Source: Flavobacterium flevense (GTDB lineage Bacteria; Bacteroidota; Bacteroidia; Flavobacteriales; Flavobacteriaceae). Taken from it: 64,000 nucleotides of DNA. The notes below the pieces were generated by a model that saw only the letters and a list, made by a program, of their open reading frames with translations, had not been told where the DNA came from and did not search any database. Position 1 is the stretch's first letter. The number at the start of each line of letters is the position of its first letter. The stretch covers positions 1 through 64,000 of the forward strand of contig NZ_FRCC01000013.1 in NCBI RefSeq assembly GCF_900142775.1. The letters run 5' to 3'. Below, piece by piece: positions 1-9,946 of this stretch. Position numbers and translations under genes: made by a program.

Positions 1-587
1 TGTGCTGTGATTTTTTCTGACAAATAATTCAATGTAAATTGCATAGATGCAGTCTCTGAAAAATTATAGGTACTGTTGGCATTTATCGAATATTGGGTCG
101 CGTTTGAATTAATTGGTTTTCCGTCAAAACTACCTTTGATATTAAAATTATAAATATTGGCTCCAATAAAATTAGTCCATTTCTCCGTAGGTTTGAATTG
201 AGTTCCTAATTCAAGACCTACCGCTCTTCCTCTTCCCACATTTGTATAAATACGATCTAAAATAGTGTCATTAAGTACTCCTGATCTATCATAAGACAAA
301 GTGTTGACACGGTTAATTAAATTTTGAACATCTCTGTAATAGGCAGTAGCAAAAACGGAATTTCCACCTTTAAAATTTTTGCTTATTCCTAATTCTACTA
401 AATCAGTAAACTCCGGTAATAAATTTTTATCGCCCTGTTCAAAAGTTTCAGAATGCTCTCTTTCTTTAAATGGATTCATTTTATAGGTTGGAGCACGATC
501 TACTCTTTTACTATAAGCTGCTTTTATTTTTAAATTATTATCCAATGTATATTGAGCCGAAGCAGAAGGGAATAATTTTAAATACAT
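1..587 (-). pseudogene. 3' fragment of a TonB-dependent outer membrane receptor, 5' part lost, runs off window
   Basis: Reading the minus strand from 587 to the window edge gives an uninterrupted frame that begins near LFPSASAQYTL and continues through NPFKEREHSETFEQGD and LLPEFTDLVELG. These are hallmarks of the barrel region of the outer-membrane beta-barrel family of TonB-dependent receptors (CarboxypepD_reg/plug/barrel type, not SusC). No plug domain, signal peptide or TonB box is present: upstream of the ATG at 587 the frame stays open only to a stop near 640 and loses all similarity. The gene is therefore 5'-truncated by more than half, and its 3' end lies outside the window. It differs in family from the three SusC proteins here, so it probably belonged to the older chromosome before the polysaccharide block arrived. 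Confidence 0.75.
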
Positions 588-609
588 AAGTTTTATTAAA
601 ACTGTAAAA

Positions 610-696
610 AGAGGCCTTTGTAAAAGATAAATATTCAACTAAAAATGGAAATTTTTCATAAAAGAAAAGCCTAATTGTTTTCACAAAAAGGCCTCT
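610..696 (-). terminator. long-loop inverted repeat after the glycan-binding lipoprotein gene
   Basis: AGAGGCCTTT at 610-619 is repeated in inverted orientation as AAAGGCCTCT at 687-696, about 20 bases beyond the stop of the minus-strand lipoprotein gene. On the minus strand the distal arm runs into a short T-rich stretch. The 67-base loop is long for an intrinsic terminator, so this is a plausible transcript end rather than a certain one. Confidence 0.4.
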
Positions 697-716
697 AAAT
701 TTAAACAACTAATCTT

Positions 717-1913
717 TTAATTTTTAATCACTTTAATATCATCTATAAATAGATTGTATTTTAGATTAGTATCAAAACCTGGATTCCACATTTTTATTTG
801 AATATAATATTTACCTGGGGCTAAGGTTACAGTACTTGAAGCTTTAAACCAGCTACCTCCAGTAGTTCTAAAAAACAGTTTGTTAGCATCATTTGTGGTT
901 CCTACTGCAGGTGTAGATATTTCAAACACATAATCTTTATTAGCTCCAGTTGATAAAATTTCTCCAAAAGTATCCATTGAAAGCTTATAGGAACCAGCAG
1001 TAGTTACCGTAAACGGATGATTTTCCATTTTTATAATGTTATTTGTAAAAGCTGGTTTTCCTGGCTCATCATACAAATATTTTAGACTACCTGTTCCTTG
1101 TGTAAAACGTTGTGTTGATACGGATAAATTAGCGATTTTATTTTCGCCTGCATTTCCAAGTGCAATCCAATCCCCTAGACCAGCTATTTCACCACCTATG
1201 TTTCCACAACCCACAAGATTTACAGTTTCATCACATAACGGCACTGCAAGAATGTTCATGTAATTTACTCTAGTGGTTGTACCTGTACTTGCTGGCATAC
1301 TACGTTTTACCGTTAGTTTTACAGCATATTTCCCAGGTGTATTGTAAATCACCTTAGGGTTTCTTTCATTACTGGTTGCAGGTGTTCCTCCTTCAAATTC
1401 CCACAAAATAGTATCGTCTTTCCTTGCTTCATCAAAAGAGGATTGACCGTCTATTGTTTTATCAGTAAACTGAATACTGTTTCCAAACATTTCAGTGGTT
1501 CTACTGGCAACAAAATCAGGTACTACTTTCCTGAATACCTTTACTTTAAACAAATGACTTTCAGTTGTATTGTCATCGTGAGTCACTTGAAGAGTTGTTG
1601 AGAAACCTTGATTTATTGCTTGAAGGCCAGTACCCGTAGAAGGAGATGCTGTTGGATAGGTCACAGTAACCACTCCATCGCTTGAAGTAGTTATATTTCC
1701 TCCTTCAAAAGTCCACTTTCTTGATTTAACCGTTAATGAAGAATCCGTGTAAGTTATAGTTTCACCTTCCGTAATCAACAACTTATTTGCTGTGGGTTTT
1801 AAACTAATATCTTTTAAACCGTCATATAGATTAGATCCCTCTGTACAACTCGAAACGCTAATTAATAGCACTGAAACAGCTATAAACGCTATAGTTTTAA
1901 TATTTTTTTTCAT
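717..1913 (-). CDS. PKD-domain surface glycan-binding lipoprotein (SusE/F position)
   Basis: This 398-residue lipoprotein follows SusD as the last gene of a SusC-SusD-X operon. A hydrophobic leader ends in the lipobox LISVSSC (Cys23), so it should be anchored in the outer membrane. Two PKD/Ig-like domains follow (about 35-125 and 132-222; the second has the run WEFEGG and later PGKYAVKLTV). A C-terminal beta-sandwich (about 228-398) ends in IDDIKVIKN, resembling a carbohydrate-binding module. By position and architecture it should hold polysaccharide at the cell surface for the adjacent SusCD pair. No catalytic motif is visible. Its ligand is unknown; agar or porphyran is inferred from the neighbouring enzymes. 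The gap to SusD is only 18 bases, so co-transcription is likely. Confidence 0.75.
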   Translation of the reverse strand: MKKNIKTIAFIAVSVLLISVSSCTEGSNLYDGLKDISLKPTANKLLITEGETITYTDSSLTVKSRKWTFEGGNITTSSDGVVTVTYPTASPSTGTGLQAINQGFSTTLQVTHDDNTTESHLFKVKVFRKVVPDFVASRTTEMFGNSIQFTDKTIDGQSSFDEARKDDTILWEFEGGTPATSNERNPKVIYNTPGKYAVKLTVKRSMPASTGTTTRVNYMNILAVPLCDETVNLVGCGNIGGEIAGLGDWIALGNAGENKIANLSVSTQRFTQGTGSLKYLYDEPGKPAFTNNIIKMENHPFTVTTAGSYKLSMDTFGEILSTGANKDYVFEISTPAVGTTNDANKLFFRTTGGSWFKASSTVTLAPGKYYIQIKMWNPGFDTNLKYNLFIDDIKVIKN

Positions 1914-1931
1914 AATATATATATATATTTA

Positions 1932-3485
1932 TTAATAATCCTTGTTCTGATCCAACTTAGGATTAATTTTTCTTTCTGAGTTTGGTATAGGCCATCTAAT
2001 TTTGAAATCCTTATAATTTAATCCTGGGTCTCCCGCGTTACTACCTAATTGAGTAATACCACTAATGGCTTCTTTGTATTTTCCAAAACGAATTAAATCA
2101 TTACGTCTCCATCCTTCAAAGCATAATTCTTTGCGTCTTTCTGATAAAAGTTCTGTTGCATTGCTTTCTTTAGTTCCTAATACCATATCTGGTACAGCAG
2201 TTGGAGTCGTTCTTGCTCTGGCTCTTAATTTGTTTACCGTATTGTCAATAACTGTTTGAGTTAACAAATTTTGACCGTTTAAAGCTTCAGCATACATTAA
2301 CAGCACATCAGCATAGCGAATATAAGGATTGTCGAAAGGGGTATCGTTTGCATACGAATTAGGTTTAGAGGCATGCCATTTCCATGGTTTCCAATTGTTT
2401 TTGGCAACTGTCCACGAAGCTGGATTACTAAAACCTTCCTCAGGTGTCCAGTCATTAGCACTGTGTTTAGCAATATTATTACGCAAACGAATATCATTAA
2501 CATCATAACTATCTGCGAAGAAATGATTGATAAAACAGGTATTAAACCCCCCTCCATTACTTGTAGATCCATTAGGTCCGTAAAAGGTGCCAAGCATACC
2601 ACCTTCATTTTTCCCTGGTCCATCCATGCCTATAGCATAAACCATTTCTACACTTTGCTCATTGACTAAAGTAAATACATCACGATAATTTGGCAATAAA
2701 TTATACACACCGCTATCCATAACTTCTTTTAATTTAGCACTCGCAAGAGCAAATTTATCGGTTTGATTCAATGGGAATCCAGTCATTTGTAAATATACTT
2801 TACCTAATAATGCTTGAGCAGCACCTTTAGTTACTCTTCCTTTGCCTTGCTCAATAGGTAGTACAGCTTCTGCCGCTTTCAAATCTTCAATTATGAAGGC
2901 ATACACCTCTTCAGGTTTTGCTTGAGGCACTTCTAAGTTACTTAAACTGGTTGTCTCATTTTTTATAAGTGGCACATTTTCCCAAGTACAAACCAAGGCG
3001 AAATTAATAGTAGATCTTAAAAATCTTGCTTGAGCTACAATATACGCTTTATCAGCTGGAGTTATTTGAGCATCAGTCATGGCACTTACTCTGTCAACCA
3101 CACTATTCACTCTATTCAAAGCAACATATAGGTTTTCCCACATAGTTTGCACCACTCCTGTAGTAGGTGTTAATTGTTGCAAATAGATTAATTTACGATC
3201 TCCGGCATAACCTGGCACAACTACTTCATCAGTTCCCATTGTCCCCCAATGAGAGGCCCATCCACTATTTGCAGCATCATTACCAAAGTTAGGTTGTCCT
3301 GTACTTATGGTTCCTTGTACAGCATCATACGCTCCTAGTAAATAAGTTTCGGCTCCTTGTTTATTTACCAATAAAGCAGTTGGGTCTACAAAGGTAGTTG
3401 GGTTTTCTTTTAAAAAATCATCACTACACGATGTCATTGATACTATCATTAATGATAATAGCAATAAACTATTTGTTTTTTTCAT
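1932..3485 (-). CDS. SusD/RagB-family outer membrane glycan-binding lipoprotein
   Basis: This 517-residue protein has a lipobox SMTSC (Cys20) and the alpha-helical SusD fold signatures: AQARFLRSTINFALV in the TPR region, RYADVLLMYAEALN, and the C-terminal run ELCFEGWRRNDLIRFGK followed by the IPNSERKINP ending. SusD proteins cap the SusC pore and capture oligosaccharides at the surface. It starts 39 bases after the SusC stop and precedes the PKD lipoprotein, so the three form one transcription unit. It is one of three SusD proteins in the window and clearly divergent from the other two, which suggests a different glycan fragment. The family call is secure; the ligand is inferred. Confidence 0.93.
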   Translation of the reverse strand: MKKTNSLLLLSLMIVSMTSCSDDFLKENPTTFVDPTALLVNKQGAETYLLGAYDAVQGTISTGQPNFGNDAANSGWASHWGTMGTDEVVVPGYAGDRKLIYLQQLTPTTGVVQTMWENLYVALNRVNSVVDRVSAMTDAQITPADKAYIVAQARFLRSTINFALVCTWENVPLIKNETTSLSNLEVPQAKPEEVYAFIIEDLKAAEAVLPIEQGKGRVTKGAAQALLGKVYLQMTGFPLNQTDKFALASAKLKEVMDSGVYNLLPNYRDVFTLVNEQSVEMVYAIGMDGPGKNEGGMLGTFYGPNGSTSNGGGFNTCFINHFFADSYDVNDIRLRNNIAKHSANDWTPEEGFSNPASWTVAKNNWKPWKWHASKPNSYANDTPFDNPYIRYADVLLMYAEALNGQNLLTQTVIDNTVNKLRARARTTPTAVPDMVLGTKESNATELLSERRKELCFEGWRRNDLIRFGKYKEAISGITQLGSNAGDPGLNYKDFKIRWPIPNSERKINPKLDQNKDY

Positions 3486-3524
3486 TTTTTTCCTTTTAAT
3501 AATTAATTTTAAAATAACCGTCGA

Positions 3525-6500
3525 TTAAAATCCTACGTTTAAACCAATTCTAAATGTTTTCGCTTTTGGATATGAATCAACATCTAGTCCTGGAGTTAAT
3601 TGATTATTCCCTACACTTACATCAGGATCGTATCCTGAATATTTTGTCCAAACGAATACATTATCAATTGCACCATATATTCTAAAACTCTTCAGTCCTA
3701 TTTTTTTGACTAGTTCTTTATGTAAATTGTAACCGAATGTAATATTTGCTAATCTCAAATAAGAACCATCTTCTACATAAGATGAATAAGCATTACCTGA
3801 TACACCTGCCTGACTTTCGCCTTTAACACCTGGAATATCAGTATCTGGATTATTTGGTGTCCAACGATCCGCTACACTTCCGTATTTGTTAAAAAACGGA
3901 ATATCTTGAGCAGTGGCTTGTTTTATGTTTTTGTTGTATACATCATTACCATAAGACCATGAAGTCAATACTGACAAATCAAAGTTTTTATAAGTAAAGT
4001 TATTTGTCATACCTCCAAAATGCTTTGGTACCGCTCTACCAATGATGGTTCTGTCATTAGAGTTTATAATTCCATCTCCTGCATCTAGGATTCCATCACC
4101 ATTAGTATCTACTGTTAACTGATCTTCAAATTTAGGTAAACCTGGTCTGTAGTTGTTTATATTAGGTTGTCCTGAAGAAACTGGCACACCCGCTTTAAGG
4201 GTGTATTTTACATCAGTATAAGCAACACCTTGAGTAGCAGCGTCAGCATATATTTTAGCAGAAGCTTCTTGATTTGTCAAACCATCAAAGGCTGCAAAAT
4301 CACTATAGTTATATACTCCAGCAGTCTTTAATCCATAAATAGAACCTAAAGATTCACCCACTCTTACTACATAATCAGTTCTTATTTGATTATCTCCAAT
4401 AGAAGTGATGAAAAATTCTTTAGCACCTCCTAAATCCAATACTTTGTTTTTGTTGAAACTAATGTTAAAATCAGATGACCATTTAAAGTTATCAGTTTGT
4501 ACATTGATTGAATGAAATGAGATTTCAAGTCCTTTATTAGAAATAGCTCCTAAGTTTTTAAAAGCAGTTCTATATCCAGAAGTAGAAGGTAATGGTACTT
4601 CTAATAATAAATCAGTAGTTTCTTTTTCATAATAATCAACTTCAAAGTTTAATCGACTATTGAACAATCCTAATGAGATTCCAGCATCAACTTGTGATGT
4701 TGTTTCCCATGTTAAATCTTTATTTGAAAGTCTATCAATAGCAACACCAGTATTTATAGCATTTCCATTAAAAATAGTACTAGCTAATCCTGCTGAAGCT
4801 AAGGAACGGAAAGAACCTATGGCCGTATTACCTGTTTCTCCATAACTCGCTTTTAACTTTAAGTTACTTAACCAATTGACATCTTTTAAGAATTCTTCAT
4901 TATTCACTTTCCAAGCTGCACCTACTGATGGGAAGAACCCCCATTTTTTTCCTTCAGCAAATCGAGAAGATCCATCATAACGAGCACTAACATTTAAAGT
5001 GTATCTGTCTTTGTAATCATATTGAATTCTACTCAAATACGATTTAAGTGCATTGCCAGAATAATTAGATTGCGTTGGCAATGTTACAGTAGCAGTCCCT
5101 AAATTGTCTAAGTTAATATTTGGCAAATCAAAACCAGTAGAAGCCGATGTTACGTTTTCAAAGGATGTTTGTTGTTGTTCGTAAACCGCAGTAATATTTA
5201 AGGAATGATCACCAATTTTTTTGTTGTAATTCAAGTTTTGCTCAGTGGTTATACCTTGACCTTGAAATGTACCTAAGAAAGCTCTACCATTTGCTGATTT
5301 ACCCCATCCATATTTTTCAGAAAAATAACGTTTGTTTTTTCCTCCGAAAGTATTCATTCTTAATGAAGATTTGAAAGATAAACCTCTAAGGATTTTATAT
5401 TCTAAATATATATTTCCATAAACATTATAGGCTGTTCCATTATTGATATCATTTTCTAAAATATAATTTGGATTTGAAATATCTCCACCTCTTAGTGAAA
5501 CTAAGCGTCCGTCTTCATCATATTCCGCATCACTAAAACGCTTTAATCCTTGAACTGGAGCAAATAATACTGCATTAGTTACAATACCAGAACGTCCATT
5601 AGCATTTTCTGTAGCTGAAGAAACAACACCGCCTGTTTTGTTGTATCCAAGACCAATGTTCATTCCCGTTTTTAATTTATCATTAATAGTTTGATCTAAA
5701 CTTAAGTTTCCATTGTATCTTTCGAAATCTGAAGTTTTAATTATTCCTTCTTGATTTAAATAAGAAAAAGAGGCTGAATAAGAGCTTCTATCTGAACCAC
5801 CACTAGTAGCTAGTTTGTAATTCTTCATATAAGCAGTTCTTAGAATTTGATCTTGCCAATCTGTAAGAACTACTCTTGGATCTTTCAAACTGATATCATT
5901 ACCATATTGGTCTCTATAAGAGCTAACAAATTCGTCCGAAGCATTGTTTGGATCCCAAGGCGAGTATTCGTTTCTCCAATCTACGAACTCTTGTGCTGAT
6001 AATAAATCTATTTTATTTGAAATAACACTAAAACCTGAATAGGTTTCAAAATTGAAATCAGCTCTACCTTTTTTACCTTTTTTAGTGGTAATTATAATTA
6101 CACCGTTTGCTCCTCTAGAACCATAAATAGCAGTTGCAGAAGCATCCTTCAAAACTTCGATAGATTCGATGTTACTTGGGTCAATAGCTGATAAAGGACT
6201 AGTCGAAGTGTTTCCTATTCCAAGACCTGTACCTTGTGCCGTACCATCAATAGCAAATCCATCAATCACATATAGCGGGTCATTACTAGCATTAATAGAA
6301 GACCCTCCACGTACCCTAATTTTAAAACCTGCCCCAGGGCCTCCTTCAGAACTAACCACTTGTACACCAGAAGCCTTTGCTGCCAAAGCTCCTTCAAACG
6401 AGACTGTTTGTACCTTATCTAAATCATCTGCTTTTAGAGAAACAACAGATCCCGTAAGGTCTTTTCTTTTAACAGTTCCATAACCAATTACAACAACTTC

Positions 6501-6827
6501 TTCTAATTTCGAAGTATCTTCTTGTAGTACCACTTTTAGAACTGATTTGTCACCTACAGTAATTTCTTTCGTTTGATAACCTAAATAGCTAACAATTAAT
6601 ATATCATTAGGAGAAGCGTTAATATTAAAATTACCATCAATATCGGTTACTGTACCTTTAGTGGTGTTTTTAATGATAATGTTTACACCAAACAAAAGTT
6701 CTCCTTTTGATGTAACGGTTCCCTTAACAGACTTAGCTTGTCCATGTGAGACACTAAAACATAAAAAACTAATGAGTGTAAACACAAAAGCTTTTGTTTT
6801 TAAATTTTTAAATAATTGAAATTTCAT
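3525..6827 (-). CDS. SusC/RagA-family TonB-dependent oligosaccharide importer
   Basis: This 1100-residue outer membrane receptor has a signal peptide (cleavage near VSHGQA), a CarboxypepD_reg-like domain (about 30-110, with GTVTDIDGNF), a TonB-box/linker region (LEEVVVIGYGTVK), a plug domain with the SusC signature around DPLYVIDGF and SATAIYGSRGANGVI, and a C-terminal barrel. It lacks an N-terminal STN domain, unlike the SusC at 20291-23635, so it is not expected to signal through an anti-sigma factor. It leads the SusC-SusD-PKD lipoprotein operon and lies 409 bases downstream of a GH2 gene on the same strand. Imported substrate is probably an agar- or porphyran-derived oligosaccharide, inferred from context. 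Confidence 0.94.
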   Translation of the reverse strand: MKFQLFKNLKTKAFVFTLISFLCFSVSHGQAKSVKGTVTSKGELLFGVNIIIKNTTKGTVTDIDGNFNINASPNDILIVSYLGYQTKEITVGDKSVLKVVLQEDTSKLEEVVVIGYGTVKRKDLTGSVVSLKADDLDKVQTVSFEGALAAKASGVQVVSSEGGPGAGFKIRVRGGSSINASNDPLYVIDGFAIDGTAQGTGLGIGNTSTSPLSAIDPSNIESIEVLKDASATAIYGSRGANGVIIITTKKGKKGRADFNFETYSGFSVISNKIDLLSAQEFVDWRNEYSPWDPNNASDEFVSSYRDQYGNDISLKDPRVVLTDWQDQILRTAYMKNYKLATSGGSDRSSYSASFSYLNQEGIIKTSDFERYNGNLSLDQTINDKLKTGMNIGLGYNKTGGVVSSATENANGRSGIVTNAVLFAPVQGLKRFSDAEYDEDGRLVSLRGGDISNPNYILENDINNGTAYNVYGNIYLEYKILRGLSFKSSLRMNTFGGKNKRYFSEKYGWGKSANGRAFLGTFQGQGITTEQNLNYNKKIGDHSLNITAVYEQQQTSFENVTSASTGFDLPNINLDNLGTATVTLPTQSNYSGNALKSYLSRIQYDYKDRYTLNVSARYDGSSRFAEGKKWGFFPSVGAAWKVNNEEFLKDVNWLSNLKLKASYGETGNTAIGSFRSLASAGLASTIFNGNAINTGVAIDRLSNKDLTWETTSQVDAGISLGLFNSRLNFEVDYYEKETTDLLLEVPLPSTSGYRTAFKNLGAISNKGLEISFHSINVQTDNFKWSSDFNISFNKNKVLDLGGAKEFFITSIGDNQIRTDYVVRVGESLGSIYGLKTAGVYNYSDFAAFDGLTNQEASAKIYADAATQGVAYTDVKYTLKAGVPVSSGQPNINNYRPGLPKFEDQLTVDTNGDGILDAGDGIINSNDRTIIGRAVPKHFGGMTNNFTYKNFDLSVLTSWSYGNDVYNKNIKQATAQDIPFFNKYGSVADRWTPNNPDTDIPGVKGESQAGVSGNAYSSYVEDGSYLRLANITFGYNLHKELVKKIGLKSFRIYGAIDNVFVWTKYSGYDPDVSVGNNQLTPGLDVDSYPKAKTFRIGLNVGF

Positions 6828-7236
6828 AATTTTATTTTGGTTTATTATTATGTTACAAAATTGTTAAAATTCAACCCAAAGAAAGGCAACAAATGTTTTT
6901 TTTGAGGACACCTATGGTTTTTACAGATAATTAAAAGCAAAAAAAAAACAACACAACATTATCTTTAACAGCACAATACAAATAAATAAGCCGAAAAATA
7001 AGTTTATAAAAGCGGAAACAATTCTGCCGAATATATGAATTATTAAACCTTTATTAGACCTTACTTTACTAACTCTTTGAATGTCTTTTTTTGAACCTTC
7101 TTATTAGTAAATAATTCTAATACAAAAAAAATGGTATTGATGCAAAAAAATCATCACAAGTAGTTTTTACAAGCTACTCGTTATGATTTATTTTTTTGTG
7201 CTATAAGTAATATATGATCCAGAAAGAATTGAAATC
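6828..7236. other. intergenic promoter region of the SusC operon, no gene
   Basis: The 409 bases between the GH2 gene and the SusC start carry stops in all frames and several A/T homopolymer runs. No relic of a gene was recognised. It must hold the SusC operon promoter and the end of the GH2 transcript, but I could not fix a promoter with certainty. Confidence 0.5.
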
Positions 7237-9714
7237 TTACTTCGTTTCAATTACAATCTGAGCACTTTTTAATGATTTCGAACTCGCTTTTAAAGTCATT
7301 ATCCCCGATTTTTTAGATGATTTTAAAATAACCAAGCACATTCCATTAAACGCTTTTCTTTGTTTCCCTTGAAAAGATTCCAAACTGATTTGGCTTCCGT
7401 TATCAACTCCAACTATTTCTCCCGCTCCTTTGACATCAAAAGTCACTAGATTATCTGCTAATGGACAAAAATTGCCATTCTTATCCAAAATTTTTATAGT
7501 AACATAAGCTAAGTCTTGACCGTCAGCATCAATTTTACTTCTGTCAACAGATAAGCTAATTTTGGCTGGTTTTCCTGAGGTTGTAATCACCTCTTCATTC
7601 ACTTTTTTTCCTTCTTTATAGCCTACCACTTTTAAAGTTCCAGGTTCATAAGGAACATTCCATGATAAACGGTATTTTGATTTAAAAGTTTTTGGTTCAT
7701 ATCTAAAAAAATCAATTTTGATTTCAGTCAAATCTTTTCCTTTAACCTTACGTCCCTTTGATTTACCATTAATAAAAAGTTCAACTTCGTCCACATTGGT
7801 ATAACAGTATACTGGAATTTCTTTACCTTCCATTCCTTCCCAATTCCAGTGCGGCAAAAGGTGAATCATAGGTTTTGTTGTCCAGTGACTTTGGTACAAA
7901 AAGAATCTATCTTTTGGAAAACCTGCTAAGTCAACTGCACCGAAATACGAGCTACGAGATGGCCAATCACTGTTCCATTGTCCATTAGTAGAATTATCTT
8001 TTCCTCCATAAGGAGTAGGCTCACCTAAATAATCGAATCCTGTCCAAATAAATTCTCCCATAACAAATGGATTTTTCTCTTGAAAATGAAATTCAATATC
8101 TGGCGGATAAGCCCATGGTGGACCAATTAAATCATAACTAGAAACATGCTTTGATGAATGCGTATCGTATTTTTCTATTGGTAAATGATACACCCCACGG
8201 CTACTAGTACAACTAGAAGTTTCAGAACCATAAAAAGGCAATTCCGGGTAATTTCTTCTAATTTCTTCATAGTTACTTGGTTTGTAATTTGCCCCAGCTA
8301 TATCTACTTGCTGCGCAAAATTATTATCATAAGGATTTGAATAATAATTCATTCCCAAAGTTGTTGGTCTAGTACGATCTACTTCCTTGCAGTAATCGTT
8401 AAGCATTTTAGCCACTCTCCAACCGTTCTTTTTATCTCCTTGTTCTAAGATCTCGTTTCCTGTACTCCACATAATAATAGAGGGATGGTTACGATCTCTG
8501 TACAACATGTCTTTGATATCTCTCTCTGCCCATTGGTCAAAGAAAACACTATAGCCATTTTCTACTTTGGCCATTTTCCACATGTCAAAAGATTCGTCCA
8601 AAACTAACAAACCTAACTCATCGCATAAATCTAAAAACTCTCTTGAAGGCGGGTTGTGACTAGTACGAATAGCATTAGTCCCCATATCCTTCATGATTTG
8701 TAATTTGCGTTCATCGGCTCTTTTATACACTGCCGAACCTAAAGCGCCATTATCATGATGTAAACACACCCCGTTGAAACGCACTTTTTCATTATTCAAG
8801 AAAAAACCATCTTTGGTAAAAGCAATAGTACGCAATCCAAAACGGGTTTTATAACTATCTAATTCTTTTCCGTTTTGTAAAATCGTTGTTACTGCATTGT
8901 ATAAATGTGGCGTTTTAGTATCCCAGCGCTGTGGGTTTTTTATGACTGTATACAAAGCAGAAATAGCTTTAGAATTTGGTTCAATTTTTAAATCCTCATC
9001 TACTATAGCTACTGATTTCCCTTCAGGTGAAAAATATTCTTGTTTAACCTTTACAGTAACCGCTGTGTTTGTTTTATTCTCAACCGTAGTTTCATTTTGT
9101 ATAGTTGCTTTTTCTTTTGTGACTGTTGGAGTGGTAATATAAGAACCCCACTGTTTAACATGAATAGGTTCGTCTATTTTTAACCAAACAGAACGGTAAA
9201 TTCCAGCTCCTGGATACCACCGAGAAGACATATCTTGTGGTTTTAATCGAACAGCTATGATATTATTAGAGCCATCGTACTTTAAGAATTTAGTAATATC
9301 AAATTCAAAACCAATGTATCCATTAGGGCGATTTCCTACCAATTGTCCATTTACCCAAACATAGGCATCATACATAGCACCTTCAAATTCAATACGAACA
9401 ATTTTTCCTTTGGCTGCTTTGTCCATCTTAAATGATTTACGATACCAGCCTATTCCATGAAAAGGCAAACCACCACTACGGGCATTGTATTTTATATCAA
9501 AAGGACCTTCGATAGCCCAATCATGAGGTAGGTTTAAACTACGCCATTTGGAATCATTAAAATTTACCTGCTCAGCCCCATTGGCTTCGGCATTGTAAAA
9601 TTTCCATGAATCATTAAAATTCAAATTTTGGGCATTTGAATGTGAATAAATTAAAAAAACGAATAGGACATAATAAATGCAATAAACATTTATTTTTGAT
9701 TTAAAAAATATCAT
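7237..9714 (-). CDS. GH2 family exo-glycosidase, probable beta-galactosidase
   Basis: This 825-residue enzyme has an N-terminal signal peptide (cleavage near HSNAQ), a GH2 sugar-binding domain (about 30-185), an Ig-like GH2 domain, the TIM-barrel (about 300-600) and C-terminal beta-sandwiches with DUF4982-like features (PYEPGTLKVVGY). The barrel carries NRNHPSIIMWSTGNE with acid/base Glu421 and YGSETSS with nucleophile Glu498, so the active site looks complete. GH2 beta-galactosidases in agar and porphyran loci remove D-galactose from the non-reducing end of oligosaccharides produced by GH16 or GH86. It is clearly paralogous to the GH2 at 12764-15250 (shared LNLPHDWAIEGPF, WTGxDYLGEPTPYGGKDN), suggesting duplication and specialisation. 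The exact substrate is inferred. Confidence 0.9.
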   Translation of the reverse strand: MIFFKSKINVYCIYYVLFVFLIYSHSNAQNLNFNDSWKFYNAEANGAEQVNFNDSKWRSLNLPHDWAIEGPFDIKYNARSGGLPFHGIGWYRKSFKMDKAAKGKIVRIEFEGAMYDAYVWVNGQLVGNRPNGYIGFEFDITKFLKYDGSNNIIAVRLKPQDMSSRWYPGAGIYRSVWLKIDEPIHVKQWGSYITTPTVTKEKATIQNETTVENKTNTAVTVKVKQEYFSPEGKSVAIVDEDLKIEPNSKAISALYTVIKNPQRWDTKTPHLYNAVTTILQNGKELDSYKTRFGLRTIAFTKDGFFLNNEKVRFNGVCLHHDNGALGSAVYKRADERKLQIMKDMGTNAIRTSHNPPSREFLDLCDELGLLVLDESFDMWKMAKVENGYSVFFDQWAERDIKDMLYRDRNHPSIIMWSTGNEILEQGDKKNGWRVAKMLNDYCKEVDRTRPTTLGMNYYSNPYDNNFAQQVDIAGANYKPSNYEEIRRNYPELPFYGSETSSCTSSRGVYHLPIEKYDTHSSKHVSSYDLIGPPWAYPPDIEFHFQEKNPFVMGEFIWTGFDYLGEPTPYGGKDNSTNGQWNSDWPSRSSYFGAVDLAGFPKDRFFLYQSHWTTKPMIHLLPHWNWEGMEGKEIPVYCYTNVDEVELFINGKSKGRKVKGKDLTEIKIDFFRYEPKTFKSKYRLSWNVPYEPGTLKVVGYKEGKKVNEEVITTSGKPAKISLSVDRSKIDADGQDLAYVTIKILDKNGNFCPLADNLVTFDVKGAGEIVGVDNGSQISLESFQGKQRKAFNGMCLVILKSSKKSGIMTLKASSKSLKSAQIVIETK

Positions 9715-9946
9715 AATTGTATAGTTATTGGAACTCTAGATACTTCTGTGAATAGACTGAATTTCCTCCAGTTTATTAAATTTTTGTACCCCCCCCGAAA
9801 TGAAAGGATTAACAACTATTTTAGTTTAACATTAAACCCCGAAAAAGGGTACATTAACTTCGGCTAAAGTAATTTTATATACTAAATCACAATGCTACAT
9901 ATGAACAAAAGAGTATAACAAATGGTCAAAAGGACTTCCTGTAAAT

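Noticed and set aside
9780..9860. GTACCC / GGGTAC pair flanking a C7 run upstream of a GH2 gene
   Set aside because: Only six bases per arm with a long spacer; too weak to call an operator or phase-variable tract.
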